From assembly GCF_945269915.1 (NCBI RefSeq), contig NZ_CALYOY010000003.1, forward strand, positions 19,291-83,290: DNA of 64,000 nt, written 5' to 3'. Below are positions 56,269 through 64,000 of the stretch, piece by piece (the first letter of the stretch is position 1; each line of letters starts with the position of its first letter). This DNA comes from an uncultured Bifidobacterium sp. (GTDB lineage: Bacteria; Actinomycetota; Actinomycetes; Actinomycetales; Bifidobacteriaceae). A program made the translations under genes and the position numbers. A model generated the notes under the pieces. The model made no database searches. It saw only the letters and a list, made by a program, of their open reading frames with translations, and was not told where the DNA came from.

Positions 56269-57912
56269 TCACTGGTCCAGGAAGTCACGAAGGGTCTGCG
56301 AACGCGACGGGTGACGCAGCTTGGACATGGTCTTGGATTCGATCTGTCGAATGCGCTCACGGGTGACCCCGTATACCCTGCCGATGTCATCCAGGGTCTT
56401 GGGCTGGCCGTCCTCCAGGCCGTAGCGCATCTTGATGACACCAGCCTCCCTGGGGCTGAGGGTTTCCAGGACCTGCTTGAACTGTTCCTGGAGGAGGGAG
56501 AAGGCCACCGCATCCGAGGGGGCGATGGCATCCGTATCCTCGATCAGGTCCCCGAACTCGGAATCGCCGTCCTCTCCCAGGGGTGTGTGGAGGGAGATGG
56601 GCTCTCGGCCGTACTTCTGAACCTCCTGGACCTTCTCGACCGGCATGTCCAACTCCCGGGCCAGTTCGTCCGGGGTGGGCTCACGGCCCAGGTCCTGCAG
56701 CATCTGGCGTTGGACGCGGGAGAGCTTGTTGATGACCTCGACCATATGGACGGGCACGCGTATGGTACGGGCCTGGTCGGCCATGGCCCTGGTGATGGCC
56801 TGACGAATCCACCATGTGGCGTAGGTGGAGAATTTGTATCCCTTGGTGTAGTCGAACTTCTCCACCGCGCGGATCAGACCCAGGTTGCCCTCCTGGATCA
56901 GGTCCAGGAAGAGCATGCCACGGCCGGTGTATCGCTTGGCCAGGGAGACGACCAGACGAAGGTTGGCCTCCAGGAGGTGGTCCTTGGCCTTCTTCCCGTC
57001 GTTGGCCGCCCACTTGAGCTCACGCCGACGCTTGAATTCCATCCCCTCGCCCTCGGTGTCCAGCAGATGTTGGGCATAGAGGCCGGCCTCGATGCGTTCG
57101 GACAGGTCCACCTCCTGCTCGGCGTTCAGCAGGCTGACACGGCCGATCTGCTTCAGGTAGTCCTTGACCGGGTCCGCCGTGGCACCGGCGGTGACCACAC
57201 GGCGCTTGGGGTTGCCGGAGGGAGTGACATTCTCGTCGTCCTCGGCATCATCGACGACGAAGGCGCCCTTGACCTTGGCGGCCATCTCGTGGGCGGCCTT
57301 CCGGTCCTTCTCGGCCTCCTCGAGGACGTCGCGGGCCTCGTCCTCCTCCTCGTCGTCTTCTCCGGGCTCATCCTCCAGCTGGTCCTGGTCCTTGTCCAGC
57401 TCATCGGGCTCCAGGTCATCGTCCTCTTCGAGGGTGGTGTCATCGAACTCGTCCTCGCCGGTCCGGTCCTCCAGGGCCGTGTCTTCAAGAGGCCTGGTGG
57501 CCTGCTTGCCGGCCTTGGCCGAGGTGCTCTTCCTGGTCGTCTTCTTGGCGGACCCGGCCTTGGCCTCAGAAGGCTTGGAGGAGGATGTCTTGTTGCCGGC
57601 GGACTTGGCACTCCCCTTCTTGGAACCTGCCTTGGCGGGTTCCTCCCTGACGGATGCACCGGCCTTGGTGGAAGCGGACCTGGTGGCTGTCGTCTTCTTG
57701 GCGGTTGACTTGGCCGCTGTTGTCTTCCTGGCAGAGGATTTCCTGGCTGTCGACGCCGCCGTGGTCTTGTTTGTGTTCCTGCCCTTGGCCTGGGTCCCAG
57801 TCTTGGCCTTGCCGCCCTTTTCACTCCGGTCGGTACCGGAAGTCGCGCGGGTCTTGCCCTTCTCGGTGTCCACCTCGGCTGTCTCGACTGACTTGGTGTC
57901 CTTAGCGGCCAA
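56269..57912 (-). CDS. sigA: Primary RNA polymerase sigma factor (RpoD/HrdB type)
   Basis: The principal sigma factor directs housekeeping transcription. The C-terminal 300 residues hold regions 1.2 to 4.2: [17 protein letters not shown], the core [20 protein letters not shown], region 2.4 around [14 protein letters not shown], and region 4.2 with [16 protein letters not shown]. The first 245 residues are unusual: residues 5-135 are basic and rich in K, A, T and S, then 140-215 are acidic. Similar tails are known from HrdB and SigA of actinobacteria. The start is a TTG at 57912, five bases after AGGAGG; a GTG at 57936 precedes that ribosome site and is not used. Confidence 0.96.
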   Translation of the reverse strand: MAAKDTKSVETAEVDTEKGKTRATSGTDRSEKGGKAKTGTQAKGRNTNKTTAASTARKSSARKTTAAKSTAKKTTATRSASTKAGASVREEPAKAGSKKGSAKSAGNKTSSSKPSEAKAGSAKKTTRKSTSAKAGKQATRPLEDTALEDRTGEDEFDDTTLEEDDDLEPDELDKDQDQLEDEPGEDDEEEDEARDVLEEAEKDRKAAHEMAAKVKGAFVVDDAEDDENVTPSGNPKRRVVTAGATADPVKDYLKQIGRVSLLNAEQEVDLSERIEAGLYAQHLLDTEGEGMEFKRRRELKWAANDGKKAKDHLLEANLRLVVSLAKRYTGRGMLFLDLIQEGNLGLIRAVEKFDYTKGYKFSTYATWWIRQAITRAMADQARTIRVPVHMVEVINKLSRVQRQMLQDLGREPTPDELARELDMPVEKVQEVQKYGREPISLHTPLGEDGDSEFGDLIEDTDAIAPSDAVAFSLLQEQFKQVLETLSPREAGVIKMRYGLEDGQPKTLDDIGRVYGVTRERIRQIESKTMSKLRHPSRSQTLRDFLDQ

Positions 57913-57946
57913 ATTATCCTCCTGAGATATACCCACCCTGCAAACC

Positions 57947-57976
57947 GTCCTATGGGCACAGCTGTGGCAAGGTCAA
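57947..57976 (-). promoter_or_regulatory. sigA promoter
   Basis: On the minus strand, -35 TTGACC (57976-57971) and -10 TAGGAC (57952-57947) are separated by 18 bases. The expected start is about 28 bases before the TTG start codon. Confidence 0.55.
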
Positions 57977-58026
57977 ATCCATGACTCAATACAGTGAACC
58001 ATTTCCGTGGGACGATTATTCCCGAT

Positions 58027-58815
58027 TCAGCCGGATTCCTTCCAAGCCGGCAGGATGCCGTGAATCGTAAGGCTGAGCACGATGGCTGCCAGACTGCACT
58101 GCCCGTCATCCTCCAGGGCCTTCTGAGCCGTGTCGGCGGCCTCATCCCCACCCATCCACCAGAGGGCGTAGGCGGCCACGGCCAGGGATTGGGCCTTATG
58201 CCCCGGGCACATGAACCGGGCCATCTTGTCCAGAAGAAGGAGTCCTGCCCGACACCTGGACAGGTTGGGATGAAAGCGCCTGTCCTTGAAGGCCGAATCC
58301 AGGGTCTCACAGAGAAGGGCGACGTTGTCCGGCCTATGGGGCCGCAGACAAAGATCAAGAAGTCTGGAGAAGTCCAGGTCATCCCTGGTATACATCAAGG
58401 AAACGATCAGCCCATCACGGATGGGCAGGGTTTCACCGATCAGTATTCCCAGAACCGCCATGTCCGTCCTGGTCATGCCCCTGCCATCACCCATCCCCCG
58501 GGTTTGCTCATCCGCATCGTCCTGATTTGCCGAATCGGATCGGTTGCCAAGACCGGTCAGAACCTCCACCCCGGCCTGGTCACCTGCATCGGCGCACTCA
58601 CCCGCATCGGTCCGTGCCTCCGTACCGGCCTCCCTAAGGACCGAGAACCAGGTTTTGAGTGGCGCCTGCAGCCAGGCCCTGTCGGCCTCCTCGACCCCGG
58701 ATTCCCTCCTGGTCGCCCGGTACCGGGTCAGAATGGATTCCTTCTGGGATGGGGAAAGAACCTCACGCAGATCCAAGGTCTCGACCCATGCCTCAACTGA
58801 ATTTCCCTGTGTCAT
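58027..58815 (-). CDS. DUF4192 domain-containing protein
   Basis: This 262-residue soluble protein is recognised by its C-terminal half, RDGLIVSLMYTRDDL, SRCRAGLLLLDKMARF and SLAVAAYALWWMGGDEAA, which matches the actinobacterial DUF4192 family of unknown function. The central residues 68-112 are low-complexity (A, D, E, G, T). It has no transmembrane helix or signal peptide. GAGGGG lies seven bases before the ATG at 58815. It lies upstream of sigA, which has its own promoter. Confidence 0.75.
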   Translation of the reverse strand: MTQGNSVEAWVETLDLREVLSPSQKESILTRYRATRRESGVEEADRAWLQAPLKTWFSVLREAGTEARTDAGECADAGDQAGVEVLTGLGNRSDSANQDDADEQTRGMGDGRGMTRTDMAVLGILIGETLPIRDGLIVSLMYTRDDLDFSRLLDLCLRPHRPDNVALLCETLDSAFKDRRFHPNLSRCRAGLLLLDKMARFMCPGHKAQSLAVAAYALWWMGGDEAADTAQKALEDDGQCSLAAIVLSLTIHGILPAWKESG

Positions 58816-59085
58816 TTATGGCCCCTCCCGACCTGCCGATCTGCTTCCTGCCCGCGGGGATTGCAACCGTGGACCACCGGAACCGCTTGGTTTCGTGTGT
58901 ACAGCCTGTCATCGGCAGCGGAAGGATGCACGCCTTTACAGGTAATGTGGTCGAGCGTGGCAGCCCATCCACAGGAGGATTCTCCTTTCCCTGAACAAAT
59001 CAGGCCATCTTCCCGAGCAGTCATGCGACCAGAGTGGAATACCCCTCCTGTCATGAGGAGCCTGATGCCTGGGGATATCTGCGGA

Positions 59086-59091
59086 TAGGCT
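59086..59091 (+). promoter_or_regulatory. Candidate -10 box of a leaderless polyprenyl synthase transcript
   Basis: TAGGCT ends seven bases before the ATG at 59099, with no ribosome site between them. Confidence 0.5.
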
Positions 59092-59098
59092 CATACCT

Positions 59099-60292
59099 AT
59101 GGACACCCTCACACCCCAGGCCATCGAAGAGCACATGAGCGAACTGGTCGAGGCCTGCCGCCAGGACCTCCATGACAGCGCAGGAAAAGGCGGTCCAGTC
59201 CCCACATCCATCCGCACACTGGATGCGGTCTGGGCCGAAGCGGGTTTGGCAGGCAGAGGCGGCAAACGGCTCAGGGCCCTCCTCCTGTGGGATTCCTACC
59301 GGGCGGCCAGCACAAGGGAAGGGAAAACCGACCAGACAGACCAGGCGACCTTCGATCTTGCCTGCGCCCTCGAGGTATATCAGACCAGTGCCCTGGTCCA
59401 TGATGACATCATCGACAATTCCCCCCTCCGCCGCGGCAGACCATCCGCCCACAGGGTGTTGTCGAACCTGACAGACCCCGGGAGCAAACCAGACCAGGCC
59501 ACCTCGGCAGAGCGTCCGGCTCCCGGAACCGCAACGCCCAGGGGTCAAGGATTGGGCATCCTGCTGGGAGACCTCCTGGCCACCGCCAGCACCGATATGG
59601 CCTCCAAGGCCGCCTCCGCCCTGCCTTCGTGCGGGGAGATACTCAAGACCTTCCTGGATATGCAGACCGCCGTGGAGACCGGACAGGTCCTCGACATGGG
59701 CATGGAGGTCATGCCCCTGGACCATCCCGACCAGCTGGAACGGGAGGCCCTGAGGACCATGGGATGGAAGACCGCCTCCTACACGGCCATGGCCCCCCTG
59801 GCACTGGGGCTGATGGCAGGCGGCATCGACCCGGACCAGTCCCGCAAGCTGTCCTACGACCTGGGATTGGACCTTGGACTCCTTTTCCAGCTCAGAGACG
59901 ACCTGATGGACGTGGTGGGCCGCAGCGACCAGACCGGCAAACCCCAGGGCGGCGACATCCTGGAGGGGAAGCGTACCGTCCTCCTGGCCGATACCCTCTC
60001 CCTGGTCGATCCGGCTGACGCGGCAAGACTCAGGGAGACCTATGCGGCCCCCCACCGCACACCGGATCAGGTGGACTGGACCCGTCACCTGATGGAAACC
60101 AGCGGGGCAGTGAAGAAAAGCCGCCGGCGCCTGGACCGTCTCTCGCAGTCGGTCCAGGCGGGAATCAGCACCCTCAGGCAGGAGCTGTCCATGAACGAGG
60201 AACAAGGTTCGATCATCGAGGAGGCCTGCCGCCGTTTTATGCCCGATGCTCCGGCTCCCGGGTATCATGGGCATGGATTTGATGAACAATGA
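59099..60292 (+). CDS. Polyprenyl diphosphate synthase
   Basis: This trans-prenyltransferase condenses isopentenyl diphosphate with an allylic primer, supplying lipid carriers or quinone side chains. The 397-residue protein has both aspartate-rich motifs: D102-D106 in HDDIIDNS and D267-D271 in LRDDLMDVV, and the GGKRLRALLL element near the N-terminus. Chain length cannot be judged reliably. It lacks a ribosome site but has a -10 box at the right distance for a leaderless start. It precedes pknB by 45 bases on the same strand. Confidence 0.92.
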   Translation: MDTLTPQAIEEHMSELVEACRQDLHDSAGKGGPVPTSIRTLDAVWAEAGLAGRGGKRLRALLLWDSYRAASTREGKTDQTDQATFDLACALEVYQTSALVHDDIIDNSPLRRGRPSAHRVLSNLTDPGSKPDQATSAERPAPGTATPRGQGLGILLGDLLATASTDMASKAASALPSCGEILKTFLDMQTAVETGQVLDMGMEVMPLDHPDQLEREALRTMGWKTASYTAMAPLALGLMAGGIDPDQSRKLSYDLGLDLGLLFQLRDDLMDVVGRSDQTGKPQGGDILEGKRTVLLADTLSLVDPADAARLRETYAAPHRTPDQVDWTRHLMETSGAVKKSRRRLDRLSQSVQAGISTLRQELSMNEEQGSIIEEACRRFMPDAPAPGYHGHGFDEQ

Positions 60293-60325
60293 GGCTGAAC
60301 CGGCCTCCCAGGGACCAGAAGGCCA

Positions 60326-60331
60326 TACGAT
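60326..60331 (+). promoter_or_regulatory. Candidate -10 box of a leaderless pknB transcript
   Basis: TACGAT ends six bases before the pknB ATG at 60338, and no ribosome site is present. The -35 region is weak. Confidence 0.45.
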
Positions 60332-60337
60332 ACCAGC

Positions 60338-62584
60338 ATGAGTGAAGCGGAAGATACGACCAGGGACCGGGTCATCGACGGCCGCTACCGCATCCTGCGC
60401 AAGGTGGCAGAGGGTGGGATGGCCACCGTCTATGAGGCTCTGGATGAACGGTTGAACCGCCATGTGGCGGTCAAGGTCATACATACCCAACTGGCCCAGG
60501 GCCCGCATCGCGCCCAGTTCGAGCAACGATTCCGCCGGGAGGCACAATCGGCCGCTGCGATAGCCAATCCCCACATCGTCCAGGTCTATGACACCGGCCT
60601 CTTTAAGGGACTGGACTATCTGGTCATGGAGTATGTGCACGGTATCAGTCTGCGCCAGGAGATGGGCCGTCAGGGCACCTTCACCCTGCGGGAGACCATG
60701 CGCATCCTGGGTGAGATCCTCGACGGGCTCTCTTCGGCCCACCAGGCCGGTGTGGTCCACCGAGACATCAAACCGGAGAACATCCTGATCAACGACCGGG
60801 GCCATGTGGAAATCACCGACTTCGGTCTGGCCCGGGCCACCTCCCAGGCCACCCTCTCCTCGACCGGCATGCTTCTGGGAACCGCCGCCTACCTGGCCCC
60901 GGAAACCATCGAGGACAACCAGGCAACCACCCAGGGCGACCTCTATGCGGTGGGAATCATCGCCTACGAGATGCTGACAGGGGCGGTCCCCTTCGCCGGT
61001 CAGAACCCGGTCACCATCGTCTTCAAACACGTCCACGAAGACGTACCCGCCCTGACCCGGGTCTGTCCCGGCATCGATCCATCCGTTTCGGACCTGGTCT
61101 CACGCTTGACCAGGCGTTCCATCGAGGGCAGACCCAAGGATGCCACCCAGGCCCTGACCGAACTGAACAGGGTCCAGCGTGGATTGGACATGCAGGCCCT
61201 CCAGTTCATCATGCCCGCCCCGGAGGTACCTGTGCCAGAGGCCGGTGCTGATGACCTGCAGACGACCGCGGCCGCATCCCGGGAAGCATCAACCCCGGCG
61301 CAGACCGACCAGCATGATGCCACCATCGCCATGGACCAGCCGGTCTCCCCTATCTCACCCGTTCCCGTGCCTCCCCAGGAGTCCGGCCGAAACTTGGCAG
61401 GAAGCGCGGACCCGATGGGAACCCGCCGGTACCTGTTGAACCATGTCAACCCTGAACGGACCCAGGTCATGCCTGCCATGACCACAGACCAGGCCAGGAC
61501 CGTCCAAGGCGGGAACGACGCCCACGTCCAGGGCCTCCAGACCGGAACAGCACACCTGGCCCAGTATGCGGCAATTCTCCCCGCGGGTTCCGGAAACCCC
61601 AAGGGTCGGAAGCATCGCGGCCTGGTTATCACCCTGATCGTCATCCTCGTCATCGCCCTGGCAGGAGGCGGTGGTGGTGCCTGGTGGTACTTCTTCGGCC
61701 CGGGCAGCTACCGCATCCTGCCCAAGCCGGATGATGTCGCCTGTGCGCAAGACCAGGACTGCAAGGTGATCGGCGCCGACTTCGCCAAATACGCCCGCAC
61801 CCTCAAGGTTTCCGGAATCGATGTCGATACCGCATACGACTACAGCGACCGTGTGGCCAAGGGTGCCATCATGGCCGCAGATCCGGATACGGTCGGCGCC
61901 CGTGTCAGCAAACGTACCGGTCGGCTCAATCTCACCGTCTCCAAGGGCGTTCGCCGGGCCACGGTGCCGGAGGACCTGCTCACTGCGGGCACCCCCGAAG
62001 GCAAGGACCCTGAAAAAGCCTTGAGAGCGGCCGGATTCAGCAGGATCGATCATGACCGGTCCAAGGACCAGTACTCAATGGATGTACCCGAGGGGGCGGC
62101 CATTTCAGTGGACCCGGTCCCTGGCACCACAACCCGGCACGATACCAGGGTCACCCTGGTCCTCTCCAAGGGGAGGATGCCTGTGGCCATGCCCGATATC
62201 GTCGGTAAGAGCAAGGAAGAGACCAATGCGGCTCTTGAGGCCCTCCACCTCAAAGTCACCTACAGCCAGGACTGGTCCGACAAGGTGCCCCGAGACACGG
62301 TGATTTCCGCCTCCCACCAGGCCCAGGAACAGCTCCATTGGGGAGATACCGTCAGCGTGGTGATTTCCAGGGGGCCACAGGTGATCACCATGCCTGATGT
62401 CAAAGGCAGGAGTCAGGACGAGGCCACGAGGATCCTGGAAGGGTACGGCCTCAGGGTCAACATCTCCGCCCCCTTGGGCAATCTGACCCACACGGTCCGA
62501 TTCCAGGACCCCAACCCCGGCAGCCAGGTCAGAGTTGTCACGGGTGACGGTTCGCCATCCGTCGTGACCCTGACCGTGGTCTGA
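60338..62584 (+). CDS. pknB: Serine/threonine protein kinase with PASTA repeats
   Basis: This 748-residue membrane kinase has an N-terminal catalytic domain (to about 275) with the nucleotide loop GGMATVYEA, K46 in VAVKVIH, HRDIKPEN at about 141-148, DFGLA and APETIE. A Pro/Gln-rich linker leads to one transmembrane helix (about 429-452), followed outside by about four PASTA-like units, of which the first two are divergent and the last two clear (MPDIVGKSKEETNAALEA, MPDVKGRSQDEATRILEG). PASTA repeats sense muropeptides or lipid II. It lies next to a polyprenyl synthase that may feed the same lipid pathway. Confidence 0.96.
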   Translation: MSEAEDTTRDRVIDGRYRILRKVAEGGMATVYEALDERLNRHVAVKVIHTQLAQGPHRAQFEQRFRREAQSAAAIANPHIVQVYDTGLFKGLDYLVMEYVHGISLRQEMGRQGTFTLRETMRILGEILDGLSSAHQAGVVHRDIKPENILINDRGHVEITDFGLARATSQATLSSTGMLLGTAAYLAPETIEDNQATTQGDLYAVGIIAYEMLTGAVPFAGQNPVTIVFKHVHEDVPALTRVCPGIDPSVSDLVSRLTRRSIEGRPKDATQALTELNRVQRGLDMQALQFIMPAPEVPVPEAGADDLQTTAAASREASTPAQTDQHDATIAMDQPVSPISPVPVPPQESGRNLAGSADPMGTRRYLLNHVNPERTQVMPAMTTDQARTVQGGNDAHVQGLQTGTAHLAQYAAILPAGSGNPKGRKHRGLVITLIVILVIALAGGGGGAWWYFFGPGSYRILPKPDDVACAQDQDCKVIGADFAKYARTLKVSGIDVDTAYDYSDRVAKGAIMAADPDTVGARVSKRTGRLNLTVSKGVRRATVPEDLLTAGTPEGKDPEKALRAAGFSRIDHDRSKDQYSMDVPEGAAISVDPVPGTTTRHDTRVTLVLSKGRMPVAMPDIVGKSKEETNAALEALHLKVTYSQDWSDKVPRDTVISASHQAQEQLHWGDTVSVVISRGPQVITMPDVKGRSQDEATRILEGYGLRVNISAPLGNLTHTVRFQDPNPGSQVRVVTGDGSPSVVTLTVV

Positions 62585-62630
62585 ACGATTCGGCTCCGAG
62601 TACGGCCACCTCCTCGGCGACCCCTATGGG

Positions 62631-63320
62631 TCAGTCCTGTACTTCCTTGGCCTGACGCGCCTTGATGACCTGAGCGTAGACGTCCACGTACTGTTGCCCG
62701 CTCATCTCCTGAATCTCCTGCATGATTCTGTCGGTCAGGTTCCGGACCTCCTCATGGGTCAGTCTGTTGACCGGAATATAGGGCACGATGATGGGCTTGC
62801 CGAAAATGACCCGGGACCTGCCCCGGTGGGGAAGCACACGTCCGGGTTCCTGAAGCTCCCTGGTGCCGATGATGGCCGCGGGCACCACGGTGGTACCGGT
62901 CTCGAAGGCCAGCCGGGCCACACCGGTATGCCCCCGGTAGAGTCTGCCGTCAGGGCTGCGTGTACCCTCCGGATGGATGCCGAAGATGTGCCCATGCTCC
63001 AGTATGGATCGGGCCGTCTCCATGGCCCCCAGCGACTTGGAACCACCCGACCTGTCGACAGGAAAGACACCCACTGAACTGAACCACCACTTCTTGAACC
63101 TGCCCTTGAGACCCTTGCCATTGAAATACTCGGCCTTGCCCATGAAGTGAATCATCCTGGGGCAGGTGATGGGCAGGAGGGCATCATCGATGACCGCCAG
63201 GTGGTTGGAGGCGATGATGACGGCTCCGTTCTCGGGAATGTTCCCCGTGCCTTCGACGGTCGGCTTGAACCAGATACGCGCCAGGGGGCCGAGCAGTTTG
63301 ACGAAGAACCAGTACAGCAC
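62631..63320 (-). CDS. plsC: 1-acyl-sn-glycerol-3-phosphate acyltransferase family protein
   Basis: PlsC-type enzymes acylate lysophosphatidic acid in membrane phospholipid synthesis. The 229-residue protein has the HX4D motif with H40 and D45 in SNHLAVIDD, the substrate motif FGIHPEGTRSPDG, and a hydrophobic N-terminus (LYWFFVKLLGPLARIW) for membrane contact. The GTG at 63320 was chosen because AAGGAG lies five bases upstream; an open extension to 63473 would overlap the divergent gene and adds no conserved sequence. It converges on pknB. Confidence 0.93.
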   Translation of the reverse strand: MLYWFFVKLLGPLARIWFKPTVEGTGNIPENGAVIIASNHLAVIDDALLPITCPRMIHFMGKAEYFNGKGLKGRFKKWWFSSVGVFPVDRSGGSKSLGAMETARSILEHGHIFGIHPEGTRSPDGRLYRGHTGVARLAFETGTTVVPAAIIGTRELQEPGRVLPHRGRSRVIFGKPIIVPYIPVNRLTHEEVRNLTDRIMQEIQEMSGQQYVDVYAQVIKARQAKEVQD

Positions 63321-63368
63321 AAGGACTCCTTGGTAGCGGATGCCTTCCGCCGAGGTTACGATGGGTAC

Positions 63369-63914
63369 ATGACCGAGCACAAGAATAACAACGCCGGGGA
63401 ACAGTATAACAGCGGGGAGGGAACCGGCGCCGAACAGGGTGACGAGGCCTGGGAGGACTTCCTGAACTCGCACGCCGACGAGTTGGATGCTCTGGAATCA
63501 TCCAGGACGGCCAAGAAGTTCGAGAAACAGGCCCGCAAGTCCGAGAAACAGACGGCCCTGAAAGCCGAGGACCTGAATCGGGACTCTTTCGTGGGCGGGA
63601 CCGGGCCCCGTGATTTTCGGGGCAACAGCTGGCTGGACACCGACGAGGTCATGGACCAATCGTCGATCTTCACCCCGCCAAACCCGGACCTGAGCGACCT
63701 GGGCAGGAGCCGTATCATCTTCATCATCTTGACTGTATTGGGGCTGGTCTGCTTCCTCCTGACCATCTTCACCCCGCGCTGGTCCGGACTGACCGGCACC
63801 CTGGCGGGGCTCCTCCTCCTGATTGGCATTGCCGGGCTGATTATCGACAGGAAGAATTTCCGGGATGCCTCCAGCGGTCTTTTCGATGATGACGATCGCA
63901 TCTACCGACGTTGA
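63369..63914 (+). CDS. Unknown membrane protein with two helices
   Basis: I do not recognise this 181-residue protein. The first 110 residues are hydrophilic and highly charged (NNNAGEQYNSGEG, then KKFEKQARKSEKQTA). Two hydrophobic segments follow at about 118-138 (IIFIILTVLGLVCFLLTIF) and 145-162 (LAGLLLLIGIAGLII), so the charged N-terminus is probably cytoplasmic. It ends in an acidic-basic FDDDDRIYRR. The ATG at 63369 gives a normal start in a divergent region with plsC. A strong terminator follows 10 bases after the stop. Confidence 0.8.
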   Translation: MTEHKNNNAGEQYNSGEGTGAEQGDEAWEDFLNSHADELDALESSRTAKKFEKQARKSEKQTALKAEDLNRDSFVGGTGPRDFRGNSWLDTDEVMDQSSIFTPPNPDLSDLGRSRIIFIILTVLGLVCFLLTIFTPRWSGLTGTLAGLLLLIGIAGLIIDRKNFRDASSGLFDDDDRIYRR

Positions 63915-63924
63915 CACTGGAGGA

Positions 63925-63980
63925 CCATGCTGATTCATGCCCTGCCGGAAAGCCACCCGGCAGGGCATGAATCAGCATGG
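63925..63980. terminator. Terminator with perfect 24-bp stem
   Basis: Arms 63925-63948 and 63957-63980 are perfectly complementary with an eight-base loop. It lies just past the membrane-protein stop and may also serve a convergent gene beyond the window edge. Confidence 0.92.
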
Positions 63981-64000
63981 TGCCGTTGTCCTGAAGTCAG

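Noticed and set aside
57153..58382. A 409-codon minus-strand frame overlapping the 5' half of sigA
   Set aside because: It is an alternative frame of the basic tail of sigA, rich in P and R, and covers the sigA promoter.
59051..61036. A 661-codon minus-strand frame across the polyprenyl synthase and pknB
   Set aside because: It spans two genes with intact catalytic motifs and shows no domain of its own.

Overview
The window looks like ordinary, gene-dense chromosome from a high-GC actinobacterium, most likely a Bifidobacterium or close relative. The evidence is the protein set: two adjacent ClpP paralogues beside clpX and tig, a primary sigma factor with a long basic N-terminus, SepH, DUF4193 and DUF349 proteins, a DUF3516-type helicase, an Lhr helicase between parE and parC, a gluABCD-type uptake operon, and a pyruvate formate-lyase pair that points to anaerobic fermentation. 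The species cannot be named from this. I saw no tRNA, rRNA, CRISPR array, insertion sequence or prophage gene.

Layout. 1-1.5 kb: a YtrA-type GntR repressor with an ABC ATPase cut by the left edge. 1.5-5 kb: nadK, recN and a HAD phosphatase. 5-11 kb: clpX, clpP1-clpP2, tig and a ribonuclease D. 11-14.4 kb: pflB-pflA. 14.6-17 kb: a small SPOR-like protein and glutamine-dependent nadE. 17-20.2 kb: a 14-helix drug exporter divergent from a TetR repressor, then yccF. 20.3-22.4 kb: a cyclophilin, an orphan vsr and a Gfo/Idh oxidoreductase. 22.4-23.7 kb: a frameshifted HAD-IB phosphatase relic and a MarR regulator. 23.9-28 kb: rarA, divergent from an amino-acid uptake system whose binding protein and permease are fused. 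28-34.5 kb: a DUF3516 helicase and gluABCD. 34.9-39.8 kb: hisS-aspS and a DUF349 protein. 39.9-44.6 kb: rel, dut, DUF4193 and sepH. 44.6-58.8 kb: an NPP-like phosphodiesterase, parC, lhr, parE, sigA and a DUF4192 protein. 59-64 kb: a polyprenyl synthase, pknB, an acyltransferase and a small membrane protein.

The genes are mostly housekeeping: protein quality control, NAD supply, anaerobic pyruvate cleavage, amino-acid uptake and charging, the stringent response, topology and repair, and cell-wall signalling. Accessory character is limited to about 17-25 kb (exporter and TetR, orphan vsr, phosphatase relic, MarR).

I did not find a convincing new multi-gene system. The points most worth a second look are three intergenic G/C homopolymers of 12-14 bases, several genes with a TANNNT -10 box 6-8 bases before the ATG and no Shine-Dalgarno (candidate leaderless mRNAs), a Rex/Crp-like dyad upstream of pflB, a roughly 95-residue low-complexity insert in ParE, and a roughly 120-residue tail on the GluD-like permease. 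All calls rest on reading the sequence; no database search was run.
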